Below are positions 35,325 through 43,914 of a DNA stretch of 64,000 bases, piece by piece (the stretch's first letter is position 1; every line of letters starts with the position of its first letter). The position numbers were made by a program, and so were the translations under genes. Origin of the DNA: Shouchella hunanensis (GTDB lineage Bacteria > Bacillota > Bacilli > Bacillales > Bacillaceae_D); contig NZ_CP117834.1 in the NCBI RefSeq assembly GCF_028735875.1, forward strand, positions 3,150,001 to 3,214,000, written 5' to 3'. Below the pieces are notes generated by a model. The model was given only the letters and a program-made list of their open reading frames with translations, did no database searches and was not told the DNA's origin.

Positions 35325-36428
35325 TTAATTCGGCTGCGCCTCACGTTGTTTTGCATAGTGTTCTTCAGCTAATTTATCAATTTCTTTCTTTAATTCCTCA
35401 ACCATTGTTTCTTCAGGTACCTTACGAACAATTTCACCTTTCATAAACAGTAAGCCTTCGCCTCTGGCACCTGCAATACCGATGTCGGCTTCTCTAGCTT
35501 CGCCAGGTCCATTAACTGCGCATCCAAGTACGGCAACTTTAATTGGCGCTTTAATGCTTGAAATGTATTCTTCAACTTCATTTGCAATACTAATCAGATC
35601 GATCTCAATTCGCCCACATGTAGGACATGAGATTAATGTAGCAGCATTAGCAGCTAACCCGAAAGATTTAAGTAATTCGCGAGCAACTTTTACTTCTTCA
35701 ACAGGATCTGCTGACAGTGAAATACGTAATGTGTTACCGATACCCATGTTTAAAAGAACGCCAATTCCTGCTGCACTCTTAACCGTACCAGCAAAAAGTG
35801 TACCAGACTCTGTTATACCTAAGTGAAGCGGATAGTCAAATGCTTGACTTGCTTTATCGTAGGCTTCAACAGCCAGGTGAACATCGGATGCTTTCATGGA
35901 AACGATGATGTCGTGAAAGTCAAGGTCTTCTAGAATTTTAATATGGTGAAGAGCGCTTTCGACCATTGCATCTGCAGTTGGATAGCCATATTTTTCTAGT
36001 AAGTGTCTTTCGAGTGAACCTGCATTAACACCAATTCGAATCGGAATTCCTTTTTCTTTTGCTGCTTTTACAACAGCCTCCACATTCTCACGTTTACCAA
36101 TATTACCTGGGTTGATGCGAATTTTATCCGCACCGCCTTCAATAGCTTTTAAAGCAAATTTATAATTGAAGTGGATGTCTACAACTAAAGGAATGTTAAT
36201 CCGTTTTTTAATTTCCGCAATGGCTTCAGCAGCACGCATGTCAGGGCAAGCAACCCGAACAACTTGACAACCTGCTTCTTCTAATCGTTCAATTTCCGCA
36301 ACGGTGGCATCAACATCATGGGTCTTTGTTGTTGTCATACTTTGAATGATTACTTCATCATTACCGCCAATTGTTAAATTTCCCACTTTAACGGGACGAG
36401 TATGTTTTCGATGAACTCTTTCGGTCAT
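35325..36428 (-). CDS. ispG: (E)-4-hydroxy-3-methylbut-2-enyl diphosphate synthase
   Basis: 367 aa, penultimate MEP-pathway enzyme. The TIM-barrel part carries [14 protein letters not shown] and IRINPGNIG; the [4Fe-4S] ligands are in [12 protein letters not shown] and [12 protein letters not shown]. It supplies the substrate for IspH, whose gene is 10 kb away in this window. Start ATG with AAAGGAGCG upstream. Confidence 0.96.
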   Translation of the reverse strand: MTERVHRKHTRPVKVGNLTIGGNDEVIIQSMTTTKTHDVDATVAEIERLEEAGCQVVRVACPDMRAAEAIAEIKKRINIPLVVDIHFNYKFALKAIEGGADKIRINPGNIGKRENVEAVVKAAKEKGIPIRIGVNAGSLERHLLEKYGYPTADAMVESALHHIKILEDLDFHDIIVSMKASDVHLAVEAYDKASQAFDYPLHLGITESGTLFAGTVKSAAGIGVLLNMGIGNTLRISLSADPVEEVKVARELLKSFGLAANAATLISCPTCGRIEIDLISIANEVEEYISSIKAPIKVAVLGCAVNGPGEAREADIGIAGARGEGLLFMKGEIVRKVPEETMVEELKKEIDKLAEEHYAKQREAQPN

Positions 36429-36535
36429 AGACCATATCGCTCCTTTGAGGGGCTCTTTGCCCGTCTTTTTCTCCAGTCAATGGAGACTCATGCTTATTTT
36501 ATCAATCACTTGTGCGTTCTGGCAAGGAAATTCAC

Positions 36536-36868
36536 TTACGGATTCTGATAAAGCGGAAAGCGATACGTCTTTCCAATTTGAATGGCGTTTGGGTTCGTTC
36601 CATCATTTAATGAGCTGAAATCAGCCAAAATGTCTTCAATCGAATGATTGACTTGGCCGTCATGCAAATGTTCAACGATGGATAAAACCGTTTGGCCGCT
36701 TTCAATAATGACTTCTTGATAAGGAAGGGGAGGCGGGTCTTCTTGTCCACTCTTCGTACTTGCTTCATCGTTAGTTGGAAGCTGTGCTGATAAAGTTGAG
36801 CCTGTTAAATCGTTTTGAATACCTAGAATAACGATAATGGCAATGGCAATGTACAAAAGGCGTTTCAC
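36536..36868 (-). CDS. yqfZ: LysM-containing sporulation protein YqfZ
   Basis: 110 aa. An N-terminal membrane anchor or signal (about 4-18) is followed by an acidic linker and a LysM-like domain (EVIIESGQTVLSIVEHL to IQIGKTYRFPLY) that should bind peptidoglycan. Position next to ispG matches yqfZ, a forespore gene in B. subtilis. AAGGAGTG precedes the ATG. Confidence 0.82.
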   Translation of the reverse strand: MKRLLYIAIAIIVILGIQNDLTGSTLSAQLPTNDEASTKSGQEDPPPLPYQEVIIESGQTVLSIVEHLHDGQVNHSIEDILADFSSLNDGTNPNAIQIGKTYRFPLYQNP

Positions 36869-37107
36869 CAGTCACACTCCTTCTTTTAAAGTATAGCCTT
36901 TTTGTATGGGAGAACCTCATTTTAAGTATTCAAGATAAAAATGGTATATTCCTGCTTCACGACATTCACGTAAGTTTGCTTAATTTATACATATTTAAGC
37001 GGAATCATACACAGGATTAAACAACAAACTAGGTCTTTTGTCGCTTTTCTAATAAAAGGGAAACAGGTAACGTTTTAAGTAGGAACGTTAGGAAGGTGGA
37101 ATGTTAT
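36869..37107. other. intergenic region between divergent yqfZ and the YpuA-like gene
   Basis: About 240 bases, AT-rich, between divergent genes. It must carry promoters for both, but I could not single out convincing -35/-10 pairs. No RNA gene or repeat was seen. Confidence 0.4.
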
Positions 37108-37989
37108 TTGAAGCCATTTTTAAAAGTATTCAGTATATTACTGACACTAGCTTTGCTCGTGTATCCATTTGGAAATGTGGCCGAGGCAGATGCTGTACCT
37201 GGAGATGTCTTTGTTACATTAGGACAAGATTTGAGTGAGTCCCAAAAAAATGAAATGTTGGAAAGAATGGAAGTGAGTTCAGATGTTCCAACGCTTTATG
37301 TCACAAATGAGGAAGAGCATAAATACTTAGGTGATTACATTAGTGCGCAAACAATTGGAAGTAAAGCCTTTTCGTCTTCAAAAATAACGTTAAGTGAACC
37401 GGATACTGGTATTCACGTAACCTCTGATCGAATTACATGGGTGACAAATGAAATGTATGCAAACGCGCTTATTACAGCGGGGATAAAAGACGCAGAAGTT
37501 TATGTGACGGCTCCATTTAATGTTTCGGGAACAGCTGCTTTGACAGGCTTAATTAAAGCCTATGAGTCCGCCACGGATCAAGTCATTCCAGAAGAACAGA
37601 AGAATGTTGCAAACGAAGAAATGGTTCGTACAGCAGAACTTGGAGATGCGATTGGTGAAGAAGAAGCTGCTGAGCTTATTACATTAGTTAAAGAAAAGAT
37701 TGCGACAACGTCAATTGAATCTGAAGAAGAGATGCGTACGATTATTATTCAGTTAGCAGAAGAAATCAATGTAACGTTAACCGATTCCCAAGTAAATGAA
37801 CTGTCAGCATTGTTTATGAAAATGAAAGACTTAAACATTGATTGGGATACCGTTTCGAACCAGCTTGATAAAGTACGTGACAATTTAAGTGGTTTTTTAG
37901 AAAGTGAAGAAGCCCGCTCGTTTTTTGATCGAATGATTGAGGGTTTCAAAAGCTTTTTCAATTCCATTCGCAGCTTTTTTAGTTCATAA
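37108..37989 (+). CDS. YpuA-like secreted protein (DUF1002)
   Basis: 293 aa. A signal peptide (about 1-27, cleaved near EADA) is followed by the DUF1002 domain, with LYVTNEEEHKYLGDYI and AQTIGSKAFSSSKI, also found in YpuA of B. subtilis. The C-terminal part is helical. Function unknown; YpuA has been reported as stress-induced. TTG 37108 is preferred because GGAAGGTGG lies nine bases upstream; GTG 37096, in the same frame, is possible. Confidence 0.8.
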   Translation: MKPFLKVFSILLTLALLVYPFGNVAEADAVPGDVFVTLGQDLSESQKNEMLERMEVSSDVPTLYVTNEEEHKYLGDYISAQTIGSKAFSSSKITLSEPDTGIHVTSDRITWVTNEMYANALITAGIKDAEVYVTAPFNVSGTAALTGLIKAYESATDQVIPEEQKNVANEEMVRTAELGDAIGEEEAAELITLVKEKIATTSIESEEEMRTIIIQLAEEINVTLTDSQVNELSALFMKMKDLNIDWDTVSNQLDKVRDNLSGFLESEEARSFFDRMIEGFKSFFNSIRSFFSS

Positions 37990-38014
37990 TAGGGGGGAAG
38001 CCCCCTATTTTTTA
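37990..38014 (+). terminator. intrinsic terminator after the YpuA-like gene
   Basis: TAGGGGG and CCCCCTA pair over GAAG with a T run after them. Confidence 0.9.
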
Positions 38015-38092
38015 TTTTTTGAAACGTTTTAGAGTGAAGATACGTAATAAGGGGAGAGTAGTAGTAAATTTCTATGAATGGAGGTTACTGAC

Positions 38093-38764
38093 TTGATTGA
38101 CTGGTTAGATTCAGCAACGGTTGGATTCCTAGTTGTTACCCTTGGAACACTATTTTTAATTGGAGAATTACTTGTCCGAGCAAAGGGATTATTTGGGCTA
38201 CTTGGTCTTGGGTTAATTAGCGTGTACTTCTTGCACCACTTAAATGGTGATGCAAGCACTTGGGTTATTATTTTTTACCTGATTGGTCTTGCACTCATTA
38301 TTTTTGATGGAAATGTCACGTCTGATGGAACGATTGCCGCAATTGGAATTCTATTTATGATTGTTGGTCTGGCAACGCCTGCACCAGATCTTGTTTATAG
38401 TATTTTAGTCGGTATGGGGACTGTTATTGGCGCTGTTGCTTCTTTGCTTTTCTTGAAAATTTTTCCACATCGAAATATGTGGTCAAAAATGACACTTAAA
38501 GAATCTCTTTCATCAGAAGCTGGATACAATTCCATTAATGAAAGTTACAAAGGTTTAGTCGGGAAAAAAGGGAAAGCGTTAACAGCTTTTCGACCAACAG
38601 GAACAGTGGAAATAGACGGTGAACCTTATAGTGCTACAAGTGGAAGTACATGGATTGAAGCAGGGACAGAGGTCGACGTGATTTCTGTCGACGGGACAAG
38701 GATTTTAATAAGGCGTTCTGAAAATGAACAACAAAAAGAAGAGACTCCAGAAGAAAATAGCTAA
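38093..38764 (+). CDS. short-form NfeD family membrane protein
   Basis: 223 aa. About four membrane segments (residues 10-130) are followed by a cytosolic OB-fold NfeD domain (LVGKKGKALTAFRPTGTVEI). It lacks the protease domain of YqeZ at 2551-3891. Short NfeD proteins usually pair with a flotillin, but none is adjacent here. TTG 38093 was chosen because GGAGG lies eight bases upstream and overlaps the alternative ATG 38078. Confidence 0.82.
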   Translation: MIDWLDSATVGFLVVTLGTLFLIGELLVRAKGLFGLLGLGLISVYFLHHLNGDASTWVIIFYLIGLALIIFDGNVTSDGTIAAIGILFMIVGLATPAPDLVYSILVGMGTVIGAVASLLFLKIFPHRNMWSKMTLKESLSSEAGYNSINESYKGLVGKKGKALTAFRPTGTVEIDGEPYSATSGSTWIEAGTEVDVISVDGTRILIRRSENEQQKEETPEENS

Positions 38765-38795
38765 AACCAGCTTGTTTACACAAGCTGGTTTTTTG
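38764..38795 (+). terminator. intrinsic terminator after the NfeD gene
   Basis: AAACCAGCTTG and CAAGCTGGTTTTTT pair around TTTACA. Confidence 0.92.
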
Positions 38796-38905
38796 TATGG
38801 ATAGGAATAGCTAGGTATTAAATCCTATCTTGGAGGAAACGACTGATGAGTAGGCTTACAATTTATTTGTTTTGTAAAAAAAGTGTAAAGATATTTAAAA
38901 GCTTA

Positions 38906-38935
38906 TTTACAAATTCTTTATGATCGTTTAATAAT
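38906..38935 (+). promoter_or_regulatory. possible sigma-A promoter of the second Na/Pi carrier
   Basis: TTTACA (38906-38911) followed after 17-18 bases by TAATAAT (38929-38935). It is about 70 bases upstream of the GTG start. Confidence 0.45.
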
Positions 38936-39005
38936 AGATGCGGAACATCATTGTTGAGGTTTGTCGAAAACCTAAAAATGAGTTTTTTATGAAGGGATGA
39001 GATGA

Positions 39006-40632
39006 GTGAGTGAGTTTCAAGTATTGCTGTTTACGTTCCTAGGGGGGGATCGGAATCTTCCTATTTTCCGTAAAGTATATGGGAGATGGGTTGCAAAAAA
39101 CAGCAGGAGACGGATTAAGAGGGTTATTAGATAAATACACAACCAATCCTTTTATGGGTCTACTTTCAGGTATTGTTGTAACCATATTGCTTCAGAGCAG
39201 TACAGCGACAACGGTTTTAACAATTGGGCTTGTAAATGCCGGATTTATGACGTTGCGTCAAGCAATTGGTGTTATTATGGGTGCAAATATTGGTACGACA
39301 ACAACGGCGTTTATTATCGGTTTGCCTATTAAAGAGTATGCATTACCGATTATGGCAATTGGTGCATTCTTGCTTTTCTTTTTCAAGAAGAAAAGAATTA
39401 CCGCTATCGGCCAAGTTATCTTTGGTTTCGGAGGGTTGTTCTACGGTTTAAATTTAATGGGACAAAGTCTACGCCCGTTAGCTGGGTGGGAGCCGTTTGT
39501 TGAATTTACGGCACGTATGAGTGATAATCCGCTACTTGGAGTTGTCGTTGGTGTCATTCTTGCAGTTGCTTTACAAAGCTCAACTGCAGCAATAGGACTC
39601 GTCCAGCAATTATATGAACAAGGTGCCATGGATTTAGCCGCGGCTTTACCTGTTTTAATTGGGGATAATATTGGAACGACCTTAACGGCTGTTTTAGTTG
39701 CCATTGGTGCAACGGTTTCAGCTCGACGCGCTGCGTTAACTCATGTTGTCTTTAACTTAATTGGCGCTATATTAATAATGTCTGTTTTCCCATTCTTTGT
39801 GATGTTTATAGACTTCTTGGGGAATCAATTTAGTCTGAGCAACACGCTACAGATTGCAGCTGCACACGGGGTGTACAACGTAGCCAACGTTATTGTTCAA
39901 TTTCCGTTAATTGGTGTACTCGCTTATATTGTAACGAAGCTTGTGCCAGGTCAGGAACTTGATCTAGACTATAAGCCGAAGCATCTCGATCCGATCTTTA
40001 TTGGAAGCTCACCAGCTATTGCGCTTGGACAGGCTAAACAAGAAGTCATTCATATGGCTGATTACTCGAAAAAAGCTTTAAAGCAAGCCATTAAATATAT
40101 GGAGACAGGCGAGAAGAAAGATGCTGACCTCGCTCTTCAATATGAACTAGCGATTAACAACCTTGATAAAGAGATTACCGATTACCTTATAAAAGTATCG
40201 TCACGCTCTTTGTCAGCATCAGATTCAAACTTACACTCAACCTTATTAAATGCCGTGCGAGATATTGAGCGCATTGGCGATCATATGGAAAACATTGTCG
40301 AGCTAAAAGACTATCAGAAAGCAAATAAAGTGAGCTTGTCCGACATTGCGTTAAAAGACTTGAACGAAATGTTCGAGTTGACGTATTCAACGCTAGAAGA
40401 AGCGATGGAATCATTGGAAAGAGATGATTTGGATAAAGCAAATGATGTCTTGAAGCATGAAGAGTTAATTGATAAGATGGAAAGAAAGCTTCGAAAGCAA
40501 CACATTAAACGAATGAACGATGGTGAATGCTCGGGAGCTGCCGGAATTATTTTTGTTGACATTGTTTCGAACCTTGAGCGAATTGGTGACCATTCTGTAA
40601 ATATTGCCGAAGCAGTTATCGACGAGCAATAA
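39006..40632 (+). CDS. Na/Pi cotransporter with PhoU domain, frameshifted near the start
   Basis: The protein has two Na_Pi_cotrans repeats (QSSTATTVLTIG, QSSTAAIGLVQQ, each with a GANIGTTTTA or GDNIGTTLTA block) and a C-terminal PhoU-like helical domain (about 360-540). The family starts with EFQVLLFTFLGGLGIFLFSVKYMG. Here GTG 39006, behind AAGGGATGAG, reads SEFQVLLFTFLGG and then meets seven G (39042-39048); with six G it would continue IGIFLFSVKYMG. As written, the GTG frame runs into a stop near 39130, and the intact frame starts only at ATG 39079, losing most of the first membrane segment. It may be a mutation, phase variation or a sequencing error. Confidence 0.82.
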
Positions 40633-40637
40633 ATTTT

Positions 40638-40667
40638 AAAAAGATCGGGCGGTTGTCCGATCTTTTT
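40638..40667 (+). terminator. intrinsic terminator after the Na/Pi carrier
   Basis: AAAAAGATCGG (40638-40648) pairs with CCGATCTTTTT (40657-40667). Confidence 0.92.
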
Positions 40668-40745
40668 AAAAAAAAGTATTGCACTATGCAAAAATACATG
40701 ATAATATAACTCTTGTCCTTAACAGAATGGACAAGTGATGAGTAA

Positions 40746-40820
40746 TCCACAGTAGCTCAGTGGTAGAGCTATCGGCTGTTAACCGATCGGTCGCAGGTTC
40801 GAATCCTGCCTGTGGAGCCA
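40746..40820 (+). tRNA. tRNA-Asn (GTT)
   Basis: Acceptor TCCACAG pairs with CTGTGGA, the anticodon loop reads CTGTTAA with GTT, the T-loop TTCGAAT is intact, and CCA is encoded. First gene of a five-tRNA cluster. Confidence 0.95.
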
Positions 40821-40823
40821 TTT

Positions 40824-40900
40824 GGCGGTGTAGCTCAGCTGGCTAGAGCGTACGGTTCATACCCGTGAGGTCGGGGGTTCGATCCCCTCCGCCGCTACCA
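40824..40900 (+). tRNA. tRNA-Met (CAT), elongator
   Basis: Acceptor GGCGGTG pairs with CGCCGCT (with G-U pairs), anticodon CAT in GGTTCATACC, T-loop TTCGATC, CCA encoded. It lacks the unpaired first position and the three G-C anticodon-stem pairs of initiator tRNA, so it is taken as elongator. Confidence 0.9.
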
Positions 40901-40918
40901 ACCCTTACATAGTATTAT

Positions 40919-40995
40919 GGCGATCGTGGCGAAGTGGTTAACGCACCGGATTGTGGTTCCGGCATTCGTGGGTTCGATTCCCATCGGTCGCCCCA
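40919..40995 (+). tRNA. tRNA-His (GTG)
   Basis: Anticodon GTG in GATTGTGGTT. Counting back from the D-stem leaves an eight-base acceptor arm, so the G(-1) typical of tRNA-His is encoded at 40919 and pairs with C73. CCA is encoded. Confidence 0.93.
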
Positions 40996-41012
40996 TTATG
41001 ATTTAAATAAGT

Positions 41013-41089
41013 GGACCCTTAGCTCAGTTGGTTAGAGCACTCGGCTCATAACCGATTGGTCGTAGGTTCGAGTCCTACAGGGTCCACCA
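41013..41089 (+). tRNA. tRNA-Ile2 (CAT, lysidine type)
   Basis: Acceptor GGACCCT pairs with AGGGTCC, anticodon CAT, CCA encoded. The sequence resembles the Bacillus minor isoleucine tRNA, whose C34 is modified to lysidine by TilS to read AUA, more than either methionine tRNA. The identity cannot be proven from the anticodon alone. Confidence 0.8.
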
Positions 41090-41092
41090 CTT

Positions 41093-41182
41093 GGAGGAAT
41101 ACCCAAGTCCGGCTGAAGGGATCGGTCTTGAAAACCGACAGGGGTGTCAAAGCCCGCGGGGGTTCGAATCCCTCTTCCTCCG
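41093..41182 (+). tRNA. tRNA-Ser (TGA), no encoded CCA
   Basis: A class II tRNA with a long variable arm. Acceptor GGAGGAA pairs with TTCCTCC, anticodon TGA in TCTTGAAAA, discriminator G at 41182. The next bases are TTCC, so CCA must be added after transcription, unlike the other four genes of the cluster. Confidence 0.92.
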
Positions 41183-41188
41183 TTCCGT

Positions 41189-41224
41189 AAACCTTGTTGC
41201 CATTGCATGCAACAAGGTTTTTTT
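41189..41224 (+). terminator. terminator of the tRNA cluster
   Basis: AACCTTGTTGC and GCAACAAGGTT pair around CATTGCAT, followed by T. Confidence 0.92.
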
Positions 41225-41357
41225 ATGTTTACTCATTGTTTTGGAGGGAATAGTACTCAGTAAAGCAGATGTGAGCATATTCGTTGCCGTTTGTTTTTTT
41301 TAGTGGTACTCTAATTGAGAAGTAAAATCAGTTTAGTATTGAAGGGAGAGCTTTAAC

Positions 41358-41966
41358 ATGGCTTACAAATTACCAGAATTACCTTATGCAGCAAATGCAC
41401 TAGAACCACACATTGATGAACAGACAATGACGATTCATCATGGTAAACACCACAACACCTATGTTACAAACTTAAACGCTGCTCTAGAAGGTCACGAAGA
41501 TCTTGCAAGTAAAGATATCGAGGATCTTGTTGCGAACTTAGATTCTGTACCAGAAAACATTCGTACAGCAGTACGTAATAATGGCGGTGGACATGCTAAC
41601 CATGCATTATTCTGGCAGTTACTAAGCCCGAATGGTGGCGGTGCTCCAACGGGTGCGTTAGCGAATGATATCGAGTCTACATTCGGTAGCCTTGACGAAT
41701 TCAAAACAAAATTCGCTGATGCGGCAAAAGGTCGTTTTGGTTCAGGCTGGGCATGGCTTGTTGTAAACAATGGCAGCTTGGAAATCACAAGCACACCAAA
41801 CCAGGATTCTCCTCTTACTGAAGGAAAAACACCTATTTTAGGATTAGATGTATGGGAGCATGCGTACTACTTAAACTACCAAAATCGTCGTCCTGACTAC
41901 ATTTCAGCATTTTGGAATGTTGTTAACTGGGATGAAGTGTCTAAGCGCTACGAAGCTGCAAAATAA
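41358..41966 (+). CDS. sodA: superoxide dismutase (Mn/Fe type)
   Basis: 202 aa, of usual length. Metal ligands are His27 (IHHGKHH), His82 ([11 protein letters not shown]), Asp164 and His168 (LDVWEHAYY). Gly77-Gly78 in GGGH and the Gln-free second-shell pattern point to the Mn form, as in Bacillus SodA. It is a cytosolic enzyme that removes superoxide. AAGGGAGAG precedes the ATG. It stands alone between terminators. Confidence 0.97.
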   Translation: MAYKLPELPYAANALEPHIDEQTMTIHHGKHHNTYVTNLNAALEGHEDLASKDIEDLVANLDSVPENIRTAVRNNGGGHANHALFWQLLSPNGGGAPTGALANDIESTFGSLDEFKTKFADAAKGRFGSGWAWLVVNNGSLEITSTPNQDSPLTEGKTPILGLDVWEHAYYLNYQNRRPDYISAFWNVVNWDEVSKRYEAAK

Positions 41967-41984
41967 GAAAGTATGAGTATTATA

Positions 41985-42018
41985 AGACTACAAGGTAACC
42001 ACCTTGTAGTCTTTTTTG
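41985..42018 (+). terminator. intrinsic terminator after sodA
   Basis: AGACTACAAGGT (41985-41996) pairs with ACCTTGTAGTCT (42001-42012), followed by six T. Confidence 0.94.
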
Positions 42019-42071
42019 CATAAATCCGCTTTTCTTTGTGGCATACTACTTAAAAGAATGGGGGGATTGTA

Positions 42072-42221
42072 TTGAGTAACCAAGATAAAAAGAAAAACAA
42101 TCAGTTTAAAGAGAATAAAAACCACGGTGAAAAGCGTACAGGAAGATTAAGCCAGTTTAAAAATGACTCAGCTCATGGCGATACACTTGATGAATATACA
42201 ACAGCACAGCGCGAGGAATAA
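42072..42221 (+). CDS. small hydrophilic protein of unknown function
   Basis: A 49-codon ORF with a TTG start behind GGGGGATT and a terminator just after it. The protein (MSNQDKKKNNQFKENKNHG...) is highly charged, has no membrane segment or cysteine, and contains a KRTGRLSQFKNDSAHGDTLD block. I do not recognise the family. The ribosome binding site and dedicated terminator argue that it is real. Confidence 0.55.
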   Translation: MSNQDKKKNNQFKENKNHGEKRTGRLSQFKNDSAHGDTLDEYTTAQREE

Positions 42222-42229
42222 ACCATCGA

Positions 42230-42263
42230 GGAAGGCAAATGGAAGCATTGCCTTTCTTTTTTT
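42230..42263 (+). terminator. intrinsic terminator after the 49-codon gene
   Basis: GAAGGCAA and TTGCCTTT(C) pair around ATGGAAGCA, followed by seven T. Confidence 0.88.
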
Positions 42264-42326
42264 ATTACAAAAATATATGCATAGCCAAAAATGAAACAGA
42301 CACACTACTGGTAAGGTGGTGAGGTC

Positions 42327-43613
42327 ATGCCAAAAAAATGGATGGACAGTATTTTTGGGCACGTTGTTGCATCAAAAGATTTAAAATTATTATTATCCAT
42401 TGGTGGACTTTATGCGTTGAGCGTGGCTTTGTCGAATACGTTTGTCAATGTTTTTTTATGGAAGCAATCAGGTCAATTTATCGATCTTGCCCTCTACAAC
42501 TTAATGTCTGTTATTTTTCAACCACTTGCATTTTTAATGGCTGGAAAGTTATCAAAGCACATTGATCGCGTCTATGTGCTTCGTATTGGGATTAGTTTGA
42601 TGTCTTTGTTCTATATCGCTGTTTTAGTTGTGGGAGAAAATGCAGCGCAACATTTACTGCTCCTTGGCTCACTAATTGGACTCGGTACAGGTTTCTACTG
42701 GCTTGCTTTTAACGTACTAACGTTTGAAGTAACCGAGCCAGAGACAAGAGATTTTTTTAATGGCTTCTTAGGGTTGTTAACCTCTTTTGCAGGGATGACG
42801 GGTCCTCTAACTGCAGGGTTTATTATTACGAAACGAACTGGCTATGAGGGGTATTTCTTTATTTTTGCCCTATCCTTAACATTGTTTTTACTAGCAGTTA
42901 TTTTGACCATATGGCTAGGGAAACGTCACGCCAAAGGCAATTTTAATATTAAACATGTGCTAAACGAGCGTAAACGAAATAAAGATTGGCGAAAAGTCAC
43001 CTGGGCGCATGTTACGCAAGGATTGAGGGAAGGGACGTTTGTTTTTGTCATCGTTGTCTGGGTCTTTGTGGTAACGAATAACGAACTTGCATTGGGGACA
43101 TATGGATTAGTGACTTCAGGTACCCAATTTATTTTTTATTATTTAACTGCGCGTTTACTTAAAGTGGCGTATCGAAAGCGAGCCATTCTTATTGGTGGAT
43201 TGTTGTTATACGGAGCAATATTTTTACTCTTATTCGATCTGACGTTTTCTAAATTAATTCTTTATGGAATTATTATATCGGTGGCTTATCCGCTCCTACT
43301 CATTCCTTATATATCGTTAACATATGATGTTATTGGCAAAGCGAGTAGGGCAGCCGAGTTACGAGTGGAATACATTATTGTCAGGGAATGGTTTTTAAAT
43401 ATCGGCCGTATTGCATCCATTCTCTTTTTTATCGGGATTATCTCCATTTTCCCTGAAGAACAATCGATTCCATATGTGCTGTTAATAGTAGGGTCTGGTC
43501 ATTTATGGATTTATTTTTTTGTTAAACGAATTCAGCCTCCAGATGGTCACTCGGAAGTAATGCCAAACGTCAACGAATCAGAAGGGCAGAGTAGTCCTGA
43601 TAAAACTGTGTAA
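42327..43613 (+). CDS. yqgE: MFS transporter, YqgE type
   Basis: 428 aa with about twelve membrane helices in two halves separated by a basic loop (LGKRHAKGNFNIKHVLNERKR near 200). Position between sodA and pbpA matches yqgE of B. subtilis, a major facilitator of unknown substrate. The short polar tail follows the last helix. AAGGTGGTGAGG precedes the ATG. Confidence 0.88.
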   Translation: MPKKWMDSIFGHVVASKDLKLLLSIGGLYALSVALSNTFVNVFLWKQSGQFIDLALYNLMSVIFQPLAFLMAGKLSKHIDRVYVLRIGISLMSLFYIAVLVVGENAAQHLLLLGSLIGLGTGFYWLAFNVLTFEVTEPETRDFFNGFLGLLTSFAGMTGPLTAGFIITKRTGYEGYFFIFALSLTLFLLAVILTIWLGKRHAKGNFNIKHVLNERKRNKDWRKVTWAHVTQGLREGTFVFVIVVWVFVVTNNELALGTYGLVTSGTQFIFYYLTARLLKVAYRKRAILIGGLLLYGAIFLLLFDLTFSKLILYGIIISVAYPLLLIPYISLTYDVIGKASRAAELRVEYIIVREWFLNIGRIASILFFIGIISIFPEEQSIPYVLLIVGSGHLWIYFFVKRIQPPDGHSEVMPNVNESEGQSSPDKTV

Positions 43614-43627
43614 AATCTCTACAAGCT

Positions 43628-43656
43628 TTGACAGGATTCTCGTTCTATTTTATAAT
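43628..43656 (+). promoter_or_regulatory. consensus sigma-A promoter of the 6S RNA
   Basis: TTGACA (43628-43633), exactly 17 bases, TATAAT (43651-43656): both hexamers are perfect. Start is expected at about 43663. Confidence 0.9.
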
Positions 43657-43663
43657 AACAAGT

Positions 43664-43845
43664 GTATTACCTGCCGTGTTCGTAAACTTTTTTATGCTTT
43701 GAACCTTGAATGTTAAAAGGGAGTTCTAAATGAGTAAAGCAACGCTAAGCTAGCATGTACTAGACAGCGAACCTTTAACTGCGAACACCCACCTACCGAT
43801 GTAGGTTCATAAAGCATTCATTTGCAACGGCACAAGCGGGTATGA
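43664..43845 (+). ncRNA. ssrS: probable 6S RNA
   Basis: No open frame of note lies here, yet the region has a consensus promoter and a terminator. The two ends pair: GCCGT near 43673 with ACGGC near 43827, and ATGCTTTGAACCT with AGGTTCATAAAGCA, and inner segments pair as well, leaving a large central bubble. Together with the length of about 180-190 nt this is the rod-and-bubble plan of 6S RNA, which binds RNA polymerase holding SigA and lowers transcription in stationary phase. The sequence also recalls Bacillus 6S RNA (CGAACACCCACCT). Exact ends are estimates. Confidence 0.78.
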
Positions 43846-43857
43846 CTACTTTAATTA

Positions 43858-43885
43858 AAGGCATCCGGAGTTCGGGTGTCTTTTT
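43858..43885 (+). terminator. terminator of the 6S RNA unit
   Basis: GGCATCCG and CGGGTGTC pair (two G-U) over GAGTT, followed by five T. It lies between the RNA and pbpA. Confidence 0.85.
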
Positions 43886-43914
43886 ACCTGTAATAGAGTC
43901 AGGGAGGTTGTCTA

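Noticed and set aside
41013-41089. Reading the second CAT tRNA as initiator or elongator methionine
   Set aside because: It has a fully paired first position, and its sequence recalls the Bacillus lysidine-type isoleucine tRNA, while the elongator is already at 40824.
40746-41182. Integration site for a mobile element at the tRNA cluster
   Set aside because: No integrase, no direct repeat of a tRNA end, and ordinary genes on both sides.
41091-41303. 70-codon ORF over tRNA-Ser and its terminator
   Set aside because: The tRNA and the hairpin explain the sequence; the ORF has no ribosome binding site.
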